A stretch of DNA of 64,000 nt from Mesostigma viride (lineage: Eukaryota; Streptophyta; Mesostigmatophyceae; Mesostigmatales; Mesostigmataceae). The notes below the pieces were generated by a model. The model searched no databases and was not told where the DNA came from. It was given only the letters and a program-made list of their open reading frames with translations. Positions 45,041 through 54,690 of the stretch are shown in pieces (position 1 is the stretch's first letter; every line of letters begins with the position of its first letter). The stretch spans positions 27,501-91,500 of the forward strand of contig RPFO01000119.1 of assembly GCA_009746045.1 (NCBI GenBank). Direction: 5' to 3'. A program made the position numbers and the translations under genes.

Positions 45041-46364
45041 AGTTAGGTTAAATAGTGCCGGAACCTTTTGCCGCCTGAGGCAAATCGGTCCGTCACACTA
45101 TTTTGCCCGGAATAACCACTTCCGAGCACCCAAGTTAATTCGGCCGAATTAACTTGGGTGCTCGGAAGTGGTTATTCCGGGCAAAATAGTGTGACGGACC
45201 GATTTGCCTCAGGCGGCAAAAGGTTCCGGCACTATTTAACCTAACTAAAACCTGGCCTCGTGGAGGGTGGGTTGAATATGAGACATCCGCCTAGGCCACT
45301 GAGCACGCACCACTAAATGCGCCGGAGCTGTCCGGATTCGAACCCCTGACCTCCAAGGTGCACGGGTTTTAGTTAGGTTAAATAGTGCCGGAACCTTTTG
45401 CCGCCTGAGGCAAATCGGTCCGTCACACTATTTTGCCCGGAATAACCACTTCCGAGCACCCAAGTTAATTCGGCCAGGTTTTAGTTACGTTAAATAGTGC
45501 CGGAACCTTTTGCCGCCTGAGGCAAATCGGTCCGTCACACTATTTTGCCCGGAATAACCACTTCCGAGCACCCAAGTTCATTCGGCCGAATTAACTTGGG
45601 TGCTCGGAAGTGGTTATTCCGGGCAAAATAGTGTGACGGACCGATTTGCCTCAGGCGGCAAAAGGTTCCGGCACTATTTAACCTAACTAAAACCTGGCCT
45701 CGTGGAGGGGGGACGAAGAGCCCGAGACATCCGCCTAGGCCGCTGAGCACGCACCACTAAATGCGCCGGAGCTGCCTCAGTGAGGATTCGAACCCCTGAC
45801 CTCCAAGGTGCACAGGTTTTAGTTACGTTAAATAGTGCCGGAACCTTTTGCCGCCTGAGGCAAATCGGTCCGTCACACTATTTTGCCCGGAATAACCACT
45901 TCCGAGCACCCAAGTTAATTCGGCCGAATTAACTTGGGTGCTCGGAAGTGGTTATTCCGGGCAAAATAGTGTGACGGACCGATTTGCCTCAGGCGGCAAA
46001 AGGTTCCGGCACTATTTAACGTAACTAAAACCTGTGCACCTTGGAGGTCAGGGGTTCGAATCCTCACTGAGGCAGCTCCGGCGCATTTAGTGGTGCGTGC
46101 TCAGCGGCCTAGGCGGATGTCTCGGGCTCTTCGTCCCCCCTCCACGAGGCCAGGTTTTAGTTACGTTAAATAGTGCCGGAACCTTTTGCCGCCTGAGGCA
46201 AATCGGTCCGTCACACTATTTTGCCCGGAATAACCACTTCCGAGCACCCAAGTTAATTCGGCCGAATGAACTTGGGTGCTCGGAAGTGGTTATTCCGGGC
46301 AAAATAGTGTGACGGACCGATTTGCCTCAGGCGGCAAAAGGTTCCGGCACTATTTAACGTAACT
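45041..46364. mobile_element. Foldback (palindromic MITE) cluster with CTTGT target duplication
   Basis: Four palindromic units of about 207 bp (45041, 45483, 45821, 46158) and one half unit (45370) have arms beginning AGTTA(G/C)GTTAAATAGTGCC and meet at GGCCGAATTAAC. They alternate with spacers of about 125 bp, the third being the inverse of the second. The whole block is bounded by CTTGT at 45036-45040 and 46365-46369. The left palindrome arm shows the empty site (GAACTTGTCCAG, near 40875). Insertion therefore postdates the large palindrome. Confidence 0.85.
46030..46157 (+). repeat. Spacer of the foldback cluster with tRNA-like boxes in reversed order
   Basis: GGTTCGAATCC (B-box-like) at 46053-46063 precedes TGCTCAGCGGCCTAGGCGG (A-box-like) at 46098. 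The inverse copy lies at 45690-45820, and a variant at 45247-45369. A full tRNA fold could not be built in either order. Confidence 0.4.
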
Positions 46365-46579
46365 CTTGTCCAGCGTGGAGTGCCGCGGGAAACGGCGGTT
46401 ACATGCCAGTCCAGCGTGGCGTGCCGCGTGAAAGGCGGTTTCGTATCAGATTTCCCGTGGATTCACGCGGCCCGCGGCCTTCACCGCGTGGATTTCCACG
46501 GCCGTTTTGCCGTTACCAGCCTGTCACAGCGGCGACCACAGGATTTTTCACAAGTCCCATGCGTCATCCACGGGGAAGG

Positions 46580-46586
46580 TATAAAA
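46580..46586 (+). promoter_or_regulatory. TATA box of gene A, right copy
   Basis: GGTATAAAACACTT about 95-100 nt upstream of ATG 46680. The left copy has the mirror sequence near 40660. The upstream flank keeps one or two TTTCCCGC-type repeats after the foldback cluster. Confidence 0.6.
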
Positions 46587-46628
46587 CACTTCCCCCTTTG
46601 CATCCAAGGGCATTCTGCAAGCCAAACC

Positions 46629-46637
46629 GCCATAGCC
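46629..46637 (+). promoter_or_regulatory. GCCATAGCC motif upstream of gene A, right copy
   Basis: Nonamer 43-51 nt before the ATG and about 45 nt after the TATA box, so it lies near the likely transcription start or in the 5' UTR. Confidence 0.65.
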
Positions 46638-46679
46638 AAAAAGCTCTCAGCAAAACCAACCCCTTAGCACCAAAACACA

Positions 46680-47735
46680 ATGGCCCGCACTAAGCGTTTC
46701 CCAGTCCGTGCTTACCCAGGCAATGGGGTCAAAGTCCACGATATGACAGACAAGCTCCACGACGCTTTTGACGCAGCTCTCGCAAAAAGGAACAAGGAAA
46801 ACAAGCCAGTCGCAGAAGTGCTGTCCATTTGCATTTGTTGCAATACCTTGCTCCCCATTGACAAGTTTCGCAAGGTCCCCGAGGATATCGGTGGCTACCA
46901 CACGGAATGCATCCTCTGCGAGCACATGCTCGAGGTAAACTTCTTTTCCTTGCGTTTTTTGCTGACTTTGGCTGCATTTTTGCACTCCTCCTGTGGATTC
47001 TAACAAGACGCACTGCCCCTTGTCATTTTTTGTGCTGCCCACCCCACTTTGCAGAACAACGAGATCGACCACAAGCCGATTTTCCCTCCTGATTGCCCAG
47101 AGTGCGGGGATGAGACCGCTCCGTGGGCTTTCTTCCCCAACGCCAACTGGAAGCGCGAGCTCTGCGTCAATTGCTTCTTCTCCAAGGAGGAGAACGTCTT
47201 CACTGCTCCGAACATCCCCAGGCCCGTGGACCCCTGCGAGTCCGACCCTCGCTACAACATGCCACTCAAGTGGCAAGTGAGGAAGGCGGACAGGGACGAG
47301 AGGAGGAAGGCGATCCAGGAGGAGGCACGCAGGCGCCTCCAGGAAATCCAGGACGAGTCTGACGCTGAGGAGGGGGCCCTCGAGTCTGAGAAGGACGAGG
47401 ACGACGAGGAGCCGTTGGACGACGCGGAGGACCCGTGGTACCAGTTCAAGCGGGATCCCGAGGAGGAGGAGGAGGAGGAGGAGCAGGAGCAGGAGGAGGA
47501 GCAGCAGCCCCAGGAGGCTGTGGTCAAGGAGGAGGAGGAGGAGGAGGAGGAGGAGGAGCCCAAGTTCCTCAGGGGCAACACCTGCAGGAGGGTGAAGACC
47601 ACGCCTTCCAAGATGGCCCCCAAGGTCATCGAGGTGGAGGATGACGATGACGACGTTGTGGAGGTCCCCAAGAGCGACTTCCTCAAGGGAAAGCGCCCTG
47701 CTGACTCCCCCCCCCCTCTGAGGAGCCAGTCGTGA
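46680..47735 (+). CDS. Gene A, right copy: intact zinc-binding acidic protein, two exons
   Basis: Exons 46680-46934 and 47055-47735 give 311 residues; the 120-nt intron has GTAAAC..TTTGCAG ends and is phase 0. The N-terminal half has paired cysteines: SICICCNTLLP with TECILCEH, then CPECGDE (C99, C102) and ELCVNCFF (C122, C125), suggesting two zinc ribbons. The C-terminal half is very acidic (long Glu runs, VIEVEDDDDDVVEV) with Lys/Arg patches such as KRPADSP, suggesting a nuclear or DNA/RNA-associated role. No named family was recognised. The CxxC...F/W...CxxC plan recurs in genes D and F of this cluster. It is the only undamaged copy of A. Confidence 0.85.
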
Positions 47736-48386
47736 AGAAGGAGAAGGTCTTCCGTGGTGCCAACCCCTCCCAGCGTTTTCGAGCTGGCCCGTCTGGCTCC
47801 AACCCCTCCATGAGGCCCTGCTCCATGAAGGGGGACTAAAGACAAGTCCCTAGGACTTTGTCATTTGTGATGTACACTAGCACGCATGGTAGTCAGTATA
47901 GGGCAAGTCCCGTGGGACCTTGTGCATTTTCATATATTTACTCATGATTTTATTGAAATAATAAAAGTTTCTTGCATGCAAACATTCACGAACAATGTGC
48001 TTATCAAGCCTTGCATGGATATATAATTTAATTACAATTTGGACAAGTACTTTGGCCTGTGCACTTAGGTAGCAGGCCCATACGCCTTAGTGTTTGGGAC
48101 TTAGGCAATTTTCTCAAGTCCGGGACCACCGAATTCGGAGCCGCGCCTATACTGCACCGTACGACGCCAGAATATGGTACTTGCACCGTACGAATGCAGT
48201 ATCACGCATCAGAATCGTATATAGTGTACATCCTGGACTTGGGACGAATTGTAAGGGGGGTGGCTGGCGGCCCACTTGGCAAATTATCGAATTTTGGGGG
48301 TGGTAAACATATACAAAATGAATCAAAGGCGGCGTGCATGCGTGCAATGAATTAATTGATCAAGCAACGAGAAGAGAAGTGACACA

Positions 48387-49399
48387 ATGAACGATAGCCC
48401 AGGTGCGATGAAGGATAGCGATATTATGAAGGATAACGTGAGGCAGGCGAAGCGGCTGCCAATCGCCGCTCTATTTCACGCTGTAGGAGATATACTCCAG
48501 GAGACAGTAGACGACATTTCGAAGAGAAACATTAGGGCCAAGGCCATCCAGGGGCCGGCAAATGCCGACATCGTCTCCTCCTCCTCCTCGTCAGATGAGG
48601 ATGACGAGGAGGAGGAGCGTGTTCAGACGCAGTTCGACGATGGCAAAATCGACAGGTTTACTGGAGTCAAGTTCGAAGCAGGCTCGCTTCACGTCAAGAC
48701 CATGTTTTCAGATGCGACACAGGCATGGCTCCCTATGTCTAAAATCGATATTCAGTATGATGCGCGGATGCGCGATTTCCTCAAGAATTTCAGAGGGAGC
48801 CCTGGAAACGGCAATGGCAACAAGGTGACGGCCAAGATGGCGCGTGATTCATGGCGTGAGCACGTCCGGCATGAGGAGTGTCTCCAGGGACAGGAGGTGG
48901 TCGATGTGGGCGAGGAAGCCCCTCCCATGCAATGGGAGGTTGTGGTAAAGAAGGAGGAGGGATCCACTCCCTCCTCCAAGAGGGCGAGGAAGTCCCCCCC
49001 GGTGGGACGACGCGTAAAGCTAACAAAGATCACGCCGAGCCCGGCGGACAGGTCATTCGCATCAAGAAGACCCCCGTCCCTTCCCAGAAGACTGCAGCCG
49101 GTGCTGAGGAGAAGCCTGCACCCAGTGCTGGAAACAAGCCTGCACCCAGTGCTGGAAACAAGCCTGCACCCGCCAGCGAGGAGGAGAAGCCAGCAGCTGG
49201 GCAGGAGAAGCCAGCAGCTGGGCAGGAGAAGCCAGCAGCTGGGCAGGGTTCAGGGAGCAAGCCTGTCCCTAGTGACGCTCAAGTTGCTGCTGGACTAGAC
49301 ACCCTGCAAAGGATGTTGAACCACATGGCGACTATGGGGTTCACACCCGCTCAAATCGCAGAGAGCATGGCCGCCCAGGCCGCCCAGAAGAAGACGTAG
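48387..49399 (+). pseudogene. Gene C, right copy: acidic/Ser-rich protein, one frameshift
   Basis: ATG 48387 opens with MNDSPGAMKDSDIMKDN. A short globular stretch (LPIAALFHAVGDILQETVDD) is followed by a SSSSSSDEDDEEEE patch and a conserved-looking core (GVKFEAGSLHVKTMFSDATQ, KIDIQYDARMRDFLKNFRG). Near 49061 one base is missing relative to the left copy (CGCATCAAG versus CGCAATCAAG). The following phase has repeats of AGNKPAPS and AAGQEKP type and a helical end (LDTLQRMLNHMATMGFTPAQ). AATAAA lies at about 49442. It would be about 337 residues if unbroken. Function unknown; charge pattern suggests a nuclear protein. Confidence 0.7.
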
Positions 49400-49678
49400 A
49401 CATTTGGTGGCTTGACAGTTCATGAAGGACAGCTGTTTTTGAATAAATGAATAAAGCAATGGACACTGTTTGCATCATTGAGTCATTTCATGGCATCACA
49501 ATGTGTACTTGGATTTTATTATGAATAATAATGAATGGATTGCACACATGTCCATGCACCCCCACGGGATTGTGATGTTATGCTGGCTACTGTCACACCC
49601 TGGCCACTTGTGATGATTTTCCCGTGGATCCATGTGTCCCAGGTGCCCACCCTGGGGTCACCTTGGGTTTTTGTAGTA

Positions 49679-49927
49679 AGGGGGTAAACCCCATTTTCCC
49701 GTGTCAACACACCTGCGGGCCCTTACTACGCTCCGCGAGGGTGACCCCATGTTCCCCCCTATCTTTTGTGTGCCACGGGATTTTTCTAAGTCCCGTGGCA
49801 CTGCATGAGATGTGGGCATGCACGAATCGTTTTTTCATTACAAGTTAATAATTTACAGGCAGAGACTTGTCTATTGATGAGGGCTGGGCTATGTGTGCAC
49901 TTGTGGCTACTGATACAATGAGGCTGT
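49679..49927. other. Right flank of the palindrome; no gene
   Basis: Contains the hairpin TGCCACGGGA ... TCCCGTGGCA (49771-49800). It is the 3' flank of gene D. Confidence 0.5.
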
Positions 49928-51036
49928 TTAATCGTAGTCGACCGGCACAGGGGCGCCGATGGCGTGCACGCCCAGGAGGGTGGTGATGTCCGTGAGGGGC
50001 GCTACGTGCCCGGATAGCTTGTTGTTTTCTCCGTCCTGGTACCACGCCTTGAAGCGGTTGTCGAAGCTGTATCCGTCGAACTTGATGAGGGCCTTCCTGT
50101 GCACGTTCCTGGCGCAGAAGTGGCAGGCCACGCCCATGGTGCCCTCCTGAGGGATGTACATCATGTAGGCGGACATGGCGTGGTGCTCGAACTCGCGCTT
50201 GCAGCTCTCGCACCTCGCGGGCGGCCACTGGTCGTAGTAGGGGAAGTTGTAGGAGGGGGCGAGGGAGGAGCAGATGCGCGCCAAGTCCTCGTCCAGCTTG
50301 AAGCGGCGCAGGACGTCCTCGCAGCTGGCGACCATGGGGCGAAGTCCTGGTGGTTTCCTTTGCGCATGATGGCCACGACCTGCCTGTTGACGCAGGGCTC
50401 GCAGTAGATCCCTGGCTCGGTGTCCCCCTCCTTGTGCAGGACGCGGAAGGCGACCTTGTTTGGCATGGTCTTGCACTCGCGGCACCTGTACTGCCCCCCT
50501 TGTTCCAGCGGGACGAGCGGGCGGCTGGTTTCCGGCTTGGGCACGGGCACCCTGATCCACTGGGACATGTACTTCTTGCGGTACTCGGAGTCCCTGCCCT
50601 CGTCCATGATGATGCTGATGCAGGAGACGAGGCACTCCTCGCAGAGGATGTCGTCCATGGAGCCCATCTTGTTCCTGGGGTTGTGTCGCATCAAGATGCT
50701 GTCCGGGCCCTTTTGGTGGCACTTGTCGCAGGGGTAGTGGTCTCTGACGGCCTGCTCGTAGTCGAAGGGGGCCACGGACTCGTCAGGGTCGGGGACCAGG
50801 TCGGTGATGCCGTACTCGCGCTCCTCCGGCAGAGGCGAGGAGGGGCAGAGGACGGCGTTGGGGTCGCAGCAGCGGAGGCGGCATCCCTTGACGGCTTTGC
50901 GCTTGCGGAGGGGCGCTTGCTTCCTGGCCAGGTGGGCGCCCACCATGAACTGCACGAATCCGTCTCGCAGCTTTGGCACCGGCTTGCGCGAGGAGCGCCT
51001 GCGCATGGAGGCCATGGAGCGCGTGGTGATGGCCAT
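49928..51036 (-). CDS. Gene D: CxxC zinc-binding protein, one frame break
   Basis: Start ATG 51036 (MAITTRSMASMRRRS), preceded by CATAGCC. Paired cysteines occur throughout: YPCDKCHQKG with DILCEECLVS, YRCRECKTM with IYCEPCVNRQ, and, after a phase change near 50335 in a run of C (GCCCCATGG), ARCESCKREFEHH with VACHFCARN. Six CxxC pairs suggest three zinc ribbons. The N-terminus is Arg/Lys-rich. With one base restored the protein would be about 369 residues, ending PVPVDYD. No named family was recognised; the arrangement resembles genes A and F. It is divergent from gene E across a promoter with heat-shock-type words. Confidence 0.7.
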
Positions 51037-51177
51037 GGCTATGTCGTGAAAAGAGAAGGCGTTTGTTTTCTGGCTTGGTGGTTGGTCTTGCGTGAGATGG
51101 CTTCCCCGTGGCTGTCCACAGTCTTTGTGATTTCCACGGGTGGCGGCGGACGCACGGGATTGGTCCATCCACGGGTG

Positions 51178-51300
51178 GGCCGCGTCCGGCGCGGCGCTTC
51201 TAGAAACTCCGGTCCGGTTCCGCGTGCTGACTCACGGGACCGGAAAGGCCGCGTCCGGCGCGGCGCTTCTAGAAAGTTCCTCGTGCTGACTCACGGGCCT
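51178..51300. promoter_or_regulatory. Divergent D/E promoter: repeated block with heat-shock-element words
   Basis: GGCCGCGTCCGGCGCGGCGC is repeated about 70 bp apart (51179, 51249). Each copy is followed by TTCTAGAA (51198-51205 and 51267-51274). The second continues as TTCTAGAAAGTTC, a perfect three-unit nTTCnnGAAnnTTC array, the binding pattern of heat shock factor. Both are followed by CTGACTCACGGG. A reverse CCAAT word (ATTGG) is at about 51164. Confidence 0.65.
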
Positions 51301-51378
51301 TTTGGCGCGGCGCTCTCGGGTCCCGCGAGATCGGTAAAGTCGCGTGCGCGGCCGTGGGTGGCGGGCGCACGTGCAGAA

Positions 51379-51387
51379 GCCATAGCC
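51379..51387 (+). promoter_or_regulatory. GCCATAGCC motif upstream of gene E
   Basis: Nonamer 26-34 nt before ATG 51413. Confidence 0.65.
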
Positions 51388-51412
51388 GGCAGTGGACAGC
51401 GAGCGAGGAATC

Positions 51413-52210
51413 ATGTGTAGTTTGATCGGTTTGAACGCCTGCGTGGGTTCCGGCGTCTCTCTGACGCACCCCAGCGGTTCTTGGCCGGTGGAAGATCTGA
51501 TGGGCACGCAGCTGCTGACCGTGGCCCTGATGGAGCCGGACGAGGGGGAGCGCGCGAAACTTTTGAACGCCGCGGCCGCGTTCGTGAGCAAGGCGGACTT
51601 TTTCTCGGTGGTGGAGGCCCTGCGTTTCAAAGAGTACGCGAACTGCCTCCGCATCGTGTACGGTTTCGACACGATGGCTTCGAAGGGCGGCGCGGTTGCG
51701 TTCGACGCGCCCATGGCAGTGAAGTTGGGGTGCGTGCAGATCCAAGTGCGTGACAGCACGCTGCTGTGGGGGATCTACCACCGTTCGCTTTATTCGTGCC
51801 CCCTGGGCCGTTTGATCGACGTGGAGGCCAAGAGGTGCGCCACTTGCAAGCGCGTGCCTCCCGTGGGGAAGAAGTTTCCCAAGTGCGGTCGTTGCCTCAC
51901 GATGCGGTATTGCACGAAGGCGTGCCAGTTGGAGGATTTCTTCCGCCACAAGCCTTCTTGCTTGGTGGCCGCGCGCGCTATGAAGATGGGTCTGGAGGAG
52001 CACTTGGCCGAGTCGAACGCATTGATCGAGGCGTGCTCGAAGCGTCTGGGCGTGGATCTGCAGATGCGCGAGAAGACCCCTTCTCAGGCTCCAACGAGGG
52101 TCCCTCTGCCCGTCCCAGGCGTGAAGAAGGGCGCTTCCCGCGCGATGCGCACGTACAGGAGGAGCGGGTCTGGCCGCGAGGGCCGCCTTCCCCGTATCGA
52201 GGAGGAGTAG
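51413..52210 (+). CDS. Gene E: MYND zinc-finger protein
   Basis: 265 residues from ATG 51413; an upstream in-frame GTG at 51392 is less likely. The MYND finger spans about residues 142-183: CATCKRVPPVGKKFPKCGRC, then RYCTKACQ and FRHKPSC, with the full C-x2-C...C-x2-C...C-x3-C...H-x3-C ligand set. The N-terminal 140 residues look helical (VEDLMGTQLLTVALMEPDEG) and match no domain I know. The C-terminus is basic (MRTYRRSGSGREGR). MYND fingers bind proline-rich partner peptides, so an adaptor role is plausible. It is single-exon and intact, unlike its neighbours. Confidence 0.85.
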   Translation: MCSLIGLNACVGSGVSLTHPSGSWPVEDLMGTQLLTVALMEPDEGERAKLLNAAAAFVSKADFFSVVEALRFKEYANCLRIVYGFDTMASKGGAVAFDAPMAVKLGCVQIQVRDSTLLWGIYHRSLYSCPLGRLIDVEAKRCATCKRVPPVGKKFPKCGRCLTMRYCTKACQLEDFFRHKPSCLVAARAMKMGLEEHLAESNALIEACSKRLGVDLQMREKTPSQAPTRVPLPVPGVKKGASRAMRTYRRSGSGREGRLPRIEEE

Positions 52211-52227
52211 AGGGCTTGCATGTTGGC

Positions 52228-53236
52228 CATTGATTGGCTGAAAGTTGGCACCTGAACTTGGCTACTTGTAGTGTATCGTATCTGTACTTGAATACTACAA
52301 GTAGAATCTAGTTGAACTAGAATCCAAGTAACGCCATTGGACGATACAAAAAGTGGTGATGCTCTGAACAATAGCATCACCACCGCCCACGGGAAAAAGT
52401 GGTGACACTGGTGATGCTGTGTTTTTTTTCAAGGGGGGCAAATTATTTTTATGGCCAGCAAATATTGGACGAAATGCATTATTGAGTCTAATCCAAGCAT
52501 TATTAAATAATTACGTCCAATCATGGAGTGACACGTGTATTCAATAATTGCAATAGTTGTCAGGGGTTGACATGTAATTACTCTCCCTCGCTGACCATAA
52601 AATATTGACATATGCCAGCATTAATAATAATATACTCCCTCGCTGACCATAAAATATTGACATATGCCAGCATTAATAATAATATACTCCCTCGCTGACC
52701 ATAAAATATTGACATATGCCAGCATTAATAATAATATACTCCCTCGCTGACCATAAAATATTGACATATGCCAGCATTAATAATAATATACTCCCTCGCT
52801 GACCATAAAATTTTGAACCCAACGGTCATATAAAAATACTCTATCGCTGACCATAAAATTTTGAACCCAACGGTCATATCACACTATTGCAAAATGCACG
52901 GGAAAGATATGCGTAATTGCGTGATAATTACCCAATTAGGATTGCCCCGTGGACTTTGCAATAGTGGGTGCACCTCTGTAATGCAATTTCCGCAATATTT
53001 GCTGGCCATAAAAATAATTTGACCCCCTCGAAAAAAAACACAGCATCACCAGTGTCACCACTTTTTCCCGTGGACGATGGTGATGCTATTGTTCAGAGCA
53101 TCACCACTTTACTAGCGACCAATGGCGTCACTTCGTTTCTAGTTCGGATATGGTATACTACAAGTATTCCTAGTACAGATACGCGAGGCCGCGGAACTAC
53201 CTAGTGCACATGAGTTGGAGCCAATCAAATGGGAGG
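52228..53236. repeat. 1-kb imperfect inverted repeat between convergent genes, with 52-bp tandem core
   Basis: Arms 52228-52490 and 52970-53236 are imperfect reverse complements, best over GGTGATGCTGTGTTTTTTTT and its mirror, and extending to CCATTGATTGGCT and AGCCAATCAAATGG. The loop has five copies of a 52-bp repeat (CTCCCTCGCTGACCATAAAA at 52583, 52635, 52687, 52739, 52791) and diverged sixth and seventh units. It separates the 3' ends of genes E and F. Confidence 0.85.
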
Positions 53237-53307
53237 AAATGTACTTTATTATCATACATGGGGGCAAGCAAACCCCGTGGAAAGGGCAAAACAACGGCCC
53301 GAGGACT

Positions 53308-54197
53308 TCAATTCTTCAGCTCGAAGGGGAGGAACCAACGCTCCTTCTCCACCTTCTCGAGCCCAGCAATGTCCTCCAAGGAAAGAGCGCCCAAACGGAA
53401 GTCGCAGAAAAGGTCCTCGCCCAGACGCTCCAAGTCCAGGTCCAGGTCCATGTCCTCCACGCGGAAGGGGCCCATCGCCGAAAACATATCCTCCTCCTCC
53501 TCCAGAGCGCAAGGAGCGGGGGCGGGAGCGAGAGACTTCTCCTCCTCGGCGGCCATCAGATCGATAGCCTCGCGGATCTCGCGGTCGCTGCGCTGGATGC
53601 GGGACTCGCTCAAAAGATCCTTCACGGGACCCTCGAAGGCGCCCCAACCTAGCACCTCGTCGTCCTGCACGTGCGCCTCCGAAGACTTGGGAGGAGAACC
53701 GCGGAAGTAGGGAGACAGACGGCGACGGCAGCCGCGCAACTCGCGGCGAGAGCTGTCCTTCACGCGAGCGCCCATCCCGTCGTGAGGGCGCAGGTGCGGG
53801 TTCTTGCCCTTCACGCGAAGGCAGCGGCGGAAAGGAGCCGGCATGCAAGGGGCGCACGGAGTGCGAGGAGAAGGGAGGCGATCCGGCTCCGACTCAGCGT
53901 CAGAAGACGACTCGGAAACGGCGTCAGCGGCCACACAGAGGAAGTTGAGGAAATCTCGGAGGAGACGCCCTCAGAGGAGCTGTAGCTGAAGGAGGGCACG
54001 TTCTCGTAGTCCTCCTCCTCGTCCTGCTGCATCTCCTTCGCGCGGGCCTTGCGAAGGCGGGCCTGCTTGTTCTGAGTTTCGCGGCAAGAAAGGCACGCCA
54101 GCGTGAACCCGTTCGCCAAGCGGGCGGACAGGAAATGGGACTCGGGGAACGCCCGGTTGCACTTGTTGCAAGACAGGAAACGGGCGGAGGAAGCCAT
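53308..54197 (-). CDS. Gene F: CxxC zinc-binding acidic protein, one frame break
   Basis: ATG 54197 lies within GGCTATGGC. The N-terminus MASSARFLSCNKCNRAFPES with ACLSCRETQ forms a CxxC...CxxC zinc ribbon, followed by basic and acidic helices (RKARAKEMQQDEEEDYENV). Near 53930-53945 the phase changes by one base and the chain continues AVSESSSDAESEPDR, PRTPCAPCMPAPF and an acidic C-terminal region (FRVEDMDLDLDLERLGEDLF). An AATAAA lies downstream near 53250. About 295 residues if unbroken. The plan (zinc ribbon plus acidic tail) is like gene A. Function unknown; a transcription-related role is an inference. Confidence 0.65.
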
Positions 54198-54355
54198 AGC
54201 CAGAAAGAAAGCAAGGAAGATTGCCGAGATAGACGATAGCGCGTGATGCGTGAGTGAGATGGCCAAGTCCGAGGGGACCACGCACTTTCTACGCGGACCG
54301 GCCTCGATTCCCGTGCGCTCCCATTGGACGAAAACGGATGGCGTCGCGCCGGCTG

Positions 54356-54373
54356 GAAACTTCTAGAAGATTC
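54356..54373. promoter_or_regulatory. Perfect four-unit heat shock element in the F/G divergent promoter
   Basis: GAAacTTCtaGAAgaTTC: four alternating GAA/TTC pentamers without mismatch. The same 0.5-kb spacer has three reverse CCAAT boxes in the form CCCATTGG (54320, 54488, 54548). Together these look like an HSF/NF-Y type eukaryotic promoter. It lies 160 nt from gene F's start and 320 nt from gene G's. Confidence 0.75.
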
Positions 54374-54661
54374 CCGCGGCCCGCCACGAGATCTTGTCAG
54401 CGGATCCGGAAAGAGATCCCGTGCGTCACCACCGGCCGCCAGCCGCCACTCGTAGACTGAGAAGGACGGTTACGAGATCCCGTGCACGCCCATTGGACAG
54501 GCCGGGACGCGGGGCAGAAAGACCGTTACGACCACCGCGCGCCGAGCGCCCATTGGTCCAGCCACCACACGCGAGACCCACGGGAAAGGACAAAAGCACT
54601 CCAACGCGCAAGGAACACGCACAGACGCACACGCACACACAAGCTAGCTAACGAACGAACA

Positions 54662-54670
54662 GCCATAGCC
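54662..54670 (+). promoter_or_regulatory. GCCATAGCC motif upstream of gene G
   Basis: Nonamer 21-29 nt before ATG 54691. Confidence 0.65.
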
Positions 54671-54690
54671 AACACTCCTACACAACAGAC

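Larger units (their letters stand above)
37567..49678. repeat. Giant palindrome with gene-bearing arms
   Basis: Left arm 37567-42957 and right arm 42958-49678 are reverse complements with no spacer. The centre is TACGGGC|GCCCGTA at 42957/42958. Inner-arm features mirror exactly (coordinates sum to 85915, for example 41297 and 44618). Outer-arm features sum to about 87245, because 1.32 kb of foldback DNA is inserted only in the right arm at 45041-46364. Inner 2 kb show only rare differences (41068 region), while outer parts show several indels. Three gene pairs (C, A, B) are duplicated. Confidence 0.95.

Noticed and set aside
37567-49678. Palindrome dismissed as a fold-back read artefact
   Set aside because: The right arm carries a 1.3-kb insertion with target duplication and the outer arms differ at many sites, which a simple chimera would not give; spanning reads are still needed.
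50350-51420. 356-codon plus-strand frame over gene D
   Set aside because: Gly/Val/Leu-rich shadow; gene D on the minus strand has six ordered CxxC pairs.
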